Shown here piece after piece: positions 60,198-64,000 of a DNA stretch of 64,000 bases. Made by a program: the position numbers and the translations under genes. Position 1 is the stretch's first letter. Every line of letters begins with the position of its first letter. The notes below the pieces were generated by a model. That model did not search any database, was not told the DNA's origin, and worked only from the letters and a program-made list of their open reading frames with translations. The DNA comes from Rhodamnia argentea (taxonomy: Eukaryota; Streptophyta; Magnoliopsida; Myrtales; Myrtaceae), in the NCBI RefSeq assembly GCF_020921035.1, contig NC_063150.1, positions 8,990,001 to 9,054,000 on the forward strand. The letters run 5' to 3'.

Positions 60198-63100
60198 CTA
60201 ACTTCTGCTCAAATTGACCAATACACACAGATTTTGTTTTGTCTATTAACCCCAAAAAGTTAAGAAAGGTTGATTTGCTTTTGTTCTTTTGTCTATTAAC
60301 CCCCCAAAAACAGGAGTCTCTTTCCACTTCTTTTAAGGTGATGGTCGTACGGCGGTTTGCAAAAAAAAAAAAAAAAAACAACAAATGCACCGATAAATTA
60401 CAGAATTTTGATAACATAACAATTTTTGACCGAATATAAAAACAACGTTATGTTGCAAGCCACGCACTCTCGAAAGAGTGGACCCACCACAATTTATAAT
60501 TTATAATTTTTTTATTTTTTTTAGGTCAAAATAGACTATTATTCTCACAGTAGATTAAACACGGTCGGTTTATCGATAAGGAATAGAAAGAAAATTTAGG
60601 TTAATTTTAAATGGATCTGAATGTATCTAAGTACAACTTCTCGTGTGTTGTTTTTTTTTTTTATCTTTTTTCTTTTGTCTCACTATGGAGCTTAAGTGAG
60701 ACCGAAACCCTAAGCTAAGTTAATTAGAGGCCCTCATCCATGACAAGTCAAGCTCATTAAGGAGGAGTGGGACGAGCTCCTTTAATGACTTGACCCATTT
60801 TGAAACGGCTTGATTGGGTGAGCCTGCATGGCTGCCACGTCACCTCCCACTTCACGAGGAAATTCCCCCCGTACACGACACACGAATTTTTTGCATCACA
60901 GGGAAAAACCAATTGTGATGCGGAGAATGGTGAAAGTTGCGCGCTAATTGTTGACCAAAAATTCCCTCACGTCATGATATGATAGATTTCTTCTAGGACT
61001 TGAAAAATGATAGATACCCAGATGGGTATGAAATTACCATGAGTTTCCGGTAATTTGAACACCTAGCATATCTAGCGAAACCATTCTTACCTCTATCGAA
61101 AAGAGTTCACTTTAACTATGAAAATCCAATGCGGTGTTTTATCATGTCCAAGAGTTTCATTTTAGTTTGGATCCTTGAACGTCATTTAAGAATATGGAGA
61201 GCGATTGTGGCTTGGTAAAATTGAATGAATGATTTCGAGAATATTGACATTGCTTATGGTCCATTACAGGAAGACAAGACCCAAAATCACAGCCCCAATA
61301 CTGCTCCAGATCTTTATGTGTTCTCTCACCGGGTATGTAAGACATCCCTCGAATCTTAATCTTGAATACTTATTTTGGAGTTAATCATGTGATCTTTATT
61401 CAGCGACTTCCGGCCGATAGGACTAAATCAGTAAAAGTTGAAATGTTGATGACCGAATCGACGAATTTAAAAAAATTAGGACTGAATTGGCGGAAGTGCA
61501 AAAGGTTTAGGATTTTTTTTTTGCAGTTTTCCCGACATTGCACTAGGACTCACCCTGTGCCATTATTTATCATCATGATTCAGATTGCCGAAAAAACTAT
61601 AGCTCATGACCTGGAGGTTCCCTGAAAAATGTGCAGGGCTTTCATGAATCCAGTTTTCTATTTCGTCGGCCTGAACAATTCCACGCCCACGATCGCGTGC
61701 GCGCTGGGCAATATCCTCCCGGCCGTGACGTTCTTGTTTGCACTGATCTTCAGGTGCGTCCGATAGCACTACTTCGTCCCATAGTCCTTTTTGCTCCTTA
61801 ACTTAGTTGTTCGAATGCTGCATTTGGAACTACTTGTCCATATGCAATCGCCCTCAAATCAATCTGTCCACTGTTTTCGTGATTTGTCTTGGATAGACAA
61901 GAATCGCTTGGAATCAAGTCGAAGGCGGGGCAGGCGAAAGTGATCGGGACACTTGTCTGCGTGGGTGGAGCGATGCTACTCTCGTTTTACCATGGACCCG
62001 AGATCGGAATCGGTAGCTCGGCCATCCACTGGAAGTACGCAGAGAAAATGACAGACGAACACCCTACCAAGAAGGGCAACTTCTTCTTGGGACCTTTCCT
62101 TCTCTTTGCTAGCTCTGCTGCCTGGGCACTGTGGTTCATCATCCAAGTGAGGAAAAACATTAATACTGAATATTCATATTGAAATTTTAAGTTAGCAACT
62201 TCGAAAAGACTTATTTTGCTTCTATCCCAGATTTATATTTTGCAATTATGCTTTTCGTCAAATTATATAAATAAAGGATAAGTGCATTGGAAGTTCTAAA
62301 ACTTGCTACGAAGGTGTAATTGAGTCTTAAAATTTTTAAAAAGTGCAATCAAGTCTTAAAACTTATCGGATTAATGAAGTCAAGTCCTTCAATTGATTGC
62401 GCTTTTTGAAAGTTTTTACACTGGAGTGCATTTTCATGACAAGCTTTAGTACTTGATTGCACGCTTTAAAAGTTTAAGACTCGATTTCACTTTCGTGATA
62501 AGTTTTAGGACTTGATTACACTTTTTGAAATTTTTAAGATTTAATTACGCTTTCGTTACAAGTTTTAAGACTTCCAGTGCACTTGTCTCTATAAATAACT
62601 AATTCATGTCCAAATTTGCTAGGACAAGTGTTGCACTTCACTTTTCGTAAACCAATTCGAGTATCGAGCATTGTCATGGAAGAGAGAGTTTAAGAGTGCG
62701 CTTCACTTTTCTGATGCTTGTTTCGTGTACATTTAGGCGAAACTGAGTACTAAGTTTCCAGCTCCTTACACCACCACAACATTGATGTGTCTCATGGCCA
62801 GCGTCGAGTGTGCGGCCGTCAGTGCAGCTGTGGAACACCGTGTTGCCGCATGGTCACTAAGATCTGGAATCCGGCTCATCTCAGCTGTTTATGCGGTACC
62901 GTGTCGTGGATATTGAAAGAACTTTGGCAAATAATGGAGGGCTCTCGTTTAGCTTTTGTGCAACAGTAACTTGTTAGGAAATTCTGTGGACAAAAATCAT
63001 GCTGATTTTAATTCAAATTCAGGGTTTCGTATGTTCGGCCGTGGCATTCTGCGTTATGACCTGGTGCGTCCAGAGGAAGGGTCCTTTGTACACCTCCGTC

Positions 63101-63466
63101 TTCAGCCCTTTATTGCTCGTCATCACGGCTATCCTGAGTTGGGCACTTCTTCGCGAGAAATTGTTCGTGGGAACGTACGCATCCGACCGTGTTACCTATA
63201 CAAAATTCTACTATTTTGGAGCTGTCTATAAATTGCAGTAAAGTGTTCACCTAGAGTACTTCATTTCTTTTGATTGTAGATTGGTGGGGTCTGTATTGAT
63301 CATTGCCGGGCTCTACTCTGTTCTCTGGGGAAAGGATAAGGAGGTAAAACAAGCAAACATCGCCGAGAAGATGGAAGCAGCAGCGAAGAATAGAGAGAAA
63401 GAAGACTTGGAGTTGCAGTTTCAGGCACACGGAAATGGCGGCGACGGTCAACATGATCACAATTGA
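59743..63466 (+). CDS. WAT1-D: WAT1-related/UMAMIT transporter, complete
   Basis: Exons: 59743-59921, 61270-61332, 61637-61753, 61897-62146, 62737-62895, 63023-63174 and 63280-63466, with GT-AG introns and consistent phase, giving 368 residues. It begins [20 protein letters not shown] and continues with [79 protein letters not shown] and [17 protein letters not shown]. It has two EamA domains and about ten membrane segments. It is nearest WAT1-B (shared STPTIACAL and [13 protein letters not shown]). One usually conserved Gln in exon 3 (MNQVFY) is Pro here (MNPVFY). Intron 2 contains a foldback fragment (61390-61540) and intron 4 a complete foldback (62272-62595). It is a predicted exporter with unknown substrate. 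Confidence 0.93.
60156..60195. repeat. (GA)n microsatellite in WAT1-D intron 1
   Basis: About 17 GA units. Purely simple sequence. Confidence 0.9.
62272..62595. mobile_element. Foldback element, 'aagtcctaaa' family, in WAT1-D intron 4
   Basis: The left end ('ataagtgcattggaagttc', 'gaaggtgtaattgagtc') is mirrored by the right end ('gaagacttccagtgcac'-like, 'cacttgtctctataaata'). It is short and lacks the GC core of 36889-37858. WAT1-B intron 4 does not have it, so it arrived after the B/D duplication. Confidence 0.65.
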
Positions 63467-63757
63467 GTATTTTGCATACAAGAAGACAATTTGATCTGAC
63501 TTCTTGGTCGGGTATCAACAAAGTTTTGATGCAGTTTCGCTAGTTCTCAGGCATCTGATCGTGTTCGTGCATCTTCTCTGTCTTTTAGGTTTCCGGTCTC
63601 TGTCGAGCTTATAGCTCTGGTGCAAATGCCAGGAGTTTAATCTATGTATCATGCATTAAGAATTTTATGGAAGAATCAAACTCTAGTTTGCTGCAATGTG
63701 CTCTTCACTTCTGAAGCCACTCAAGGCTCTTCCTTTCTGATTCATGATCAATGACGA

Positions 63758-64000
63758 TCACTCACTACAGATAAAAAGGAAGAACCGGTGAAACCCTGAA
63801 AGCCGGCCTTCCACCAATGTGGGGATTATTCTGCGTGAAAAGTTTTGGAGATGTCTGTGCTTGACTGTTGAGCTGAAGAAGTAATTTTCTTCACCAGGAA
63901 TGGTAGAGTGCAACCTTCCACCAGCCCAACCGTTAATCAATGGCTGGGCAGCAACACAAGCTGGATCACCGGTGACCCGGCTTCCATCGATTTGCTGTTC
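63758..64000 (-). CDS. Second ABCI20/21-type ATPase copy, partial, altered C-terminus
   Basis: The window ends inside the last exon. The minus-strand frame reads [19 protein letters not shown] then [19 protein letters not shown], matching the C-terminal part of the ABCI protein at 45180-47590. A deletion of about 17 bp relative to that gene (around 63865) removes its stop codon region. The frame therefore runs on past FFSS for some 30 new residues to a TGA at 63758. The protein may still work, since the change lies outside the ATPase core, or this may be an early pseudogene. The rest of the gene lies outside the window. Confidence 0.8.
   Translation of the reverse strand, partial: EQQIDGSRVTGDPACVAAQPLINGWAGGRLHSTIPGEENYFFSSTVKHRHLQNFSRRIIPTLVEGRLSGFHRFFLFICSE

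Noticed and set aside
1..64000. CRISPR arrays, bacterial operons, tRNA or rRNA genes
   Set aside because: None seen. Intron-exon structure and repeat content are those of a plant nuclear genome; tRNA genes were looked for only by eye and short ones could be missed.

Overview
This is a piece of nuclear DNA from a flowering plant. Genes have several short exons with GT-AG introns, intergenic DNA is AT-rich, and TIR-type repeats and a LINE are present. The repeat style (foldback elements whose ends read 'caattcagtcctaaac', several with GC-rich cores) looks to me like Myrtaceae, for example a Eucalyptus relative. That placement is an inference from pattern recognition, not a search.

Six gene models are supported by joined exons with consistent reading phase. 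They are one GDSL esterase/lipase on the minus strand (97-3252), four WAT1-related (nodulin MtN21/UMAMIT type, EamA) transporter genes on the plus strand (A 28551-32822, B 41632-44248, C 50436-55389, D 59743-63466), and a soluble ABC ATPase of the ABCI20/21 type on the minus strand (45180-47590). A second ABCI copy is cut by the right edge (63758-64000). The layout is A-B-ABCI followed by C-D-ABCI', and non-coding flanks also match (36.6-47.7 kb against 56.5-64 kb, and the upstream region of A against that of C). This indicates one segmental duplication of a unit of about 18-22 kb. WAT1-A has a 1-base deletion in exon 1; B, C and D are intact.

The left and middle parts hold decaying relatives of the same genes. 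There is a lone WAT1 last exon (6002-6113), scrambled WAT1 exon relics including one on the opposite strand (18.9-23.6 kb), and an isolated exon 4 (27884-28133). Three broken S-protein homologue (SPH, plant self-incompatibility S1 family) copies lie at 17.5, 18.4 and 33.5-33.9 kb. Two of them carry the same TIR element about 60 bp upstream, so that insertion predates their inverted duplication.

Mobile DNA includes a 5'-truncated, internally deleted L1-type LINE on the minus strand (8.3-11.1 kb), a MITE with perfect 19-bp ends in the GDSL promoter, a Harbinger-like MITE (55989-56376) and at least four families of foldback elements. The most unusual structure is a run of seven hairpin-forming palindromes at 5444-5834, one of them a perfect 64-bp palindrome, directly after a short tandem repeat and just upstream of the WAT1 last-exon relic.

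From memory, the GDSL protein resembles Arabidopsis At1g09390 and the WAT1 proteins resemble its neighbour At1g09380, so the GDSL/WAT1 neighbourhood may be conserved microsynteny. The genes are not an operon and probably do not form one pathway. GDSL acts on esters, probably extracellularly. WAT1 proteins export small metabolites such as amino acids or auxin across membranes. ABCI is a soluble ATPase linked in Arabidopsis to cytokinin response.
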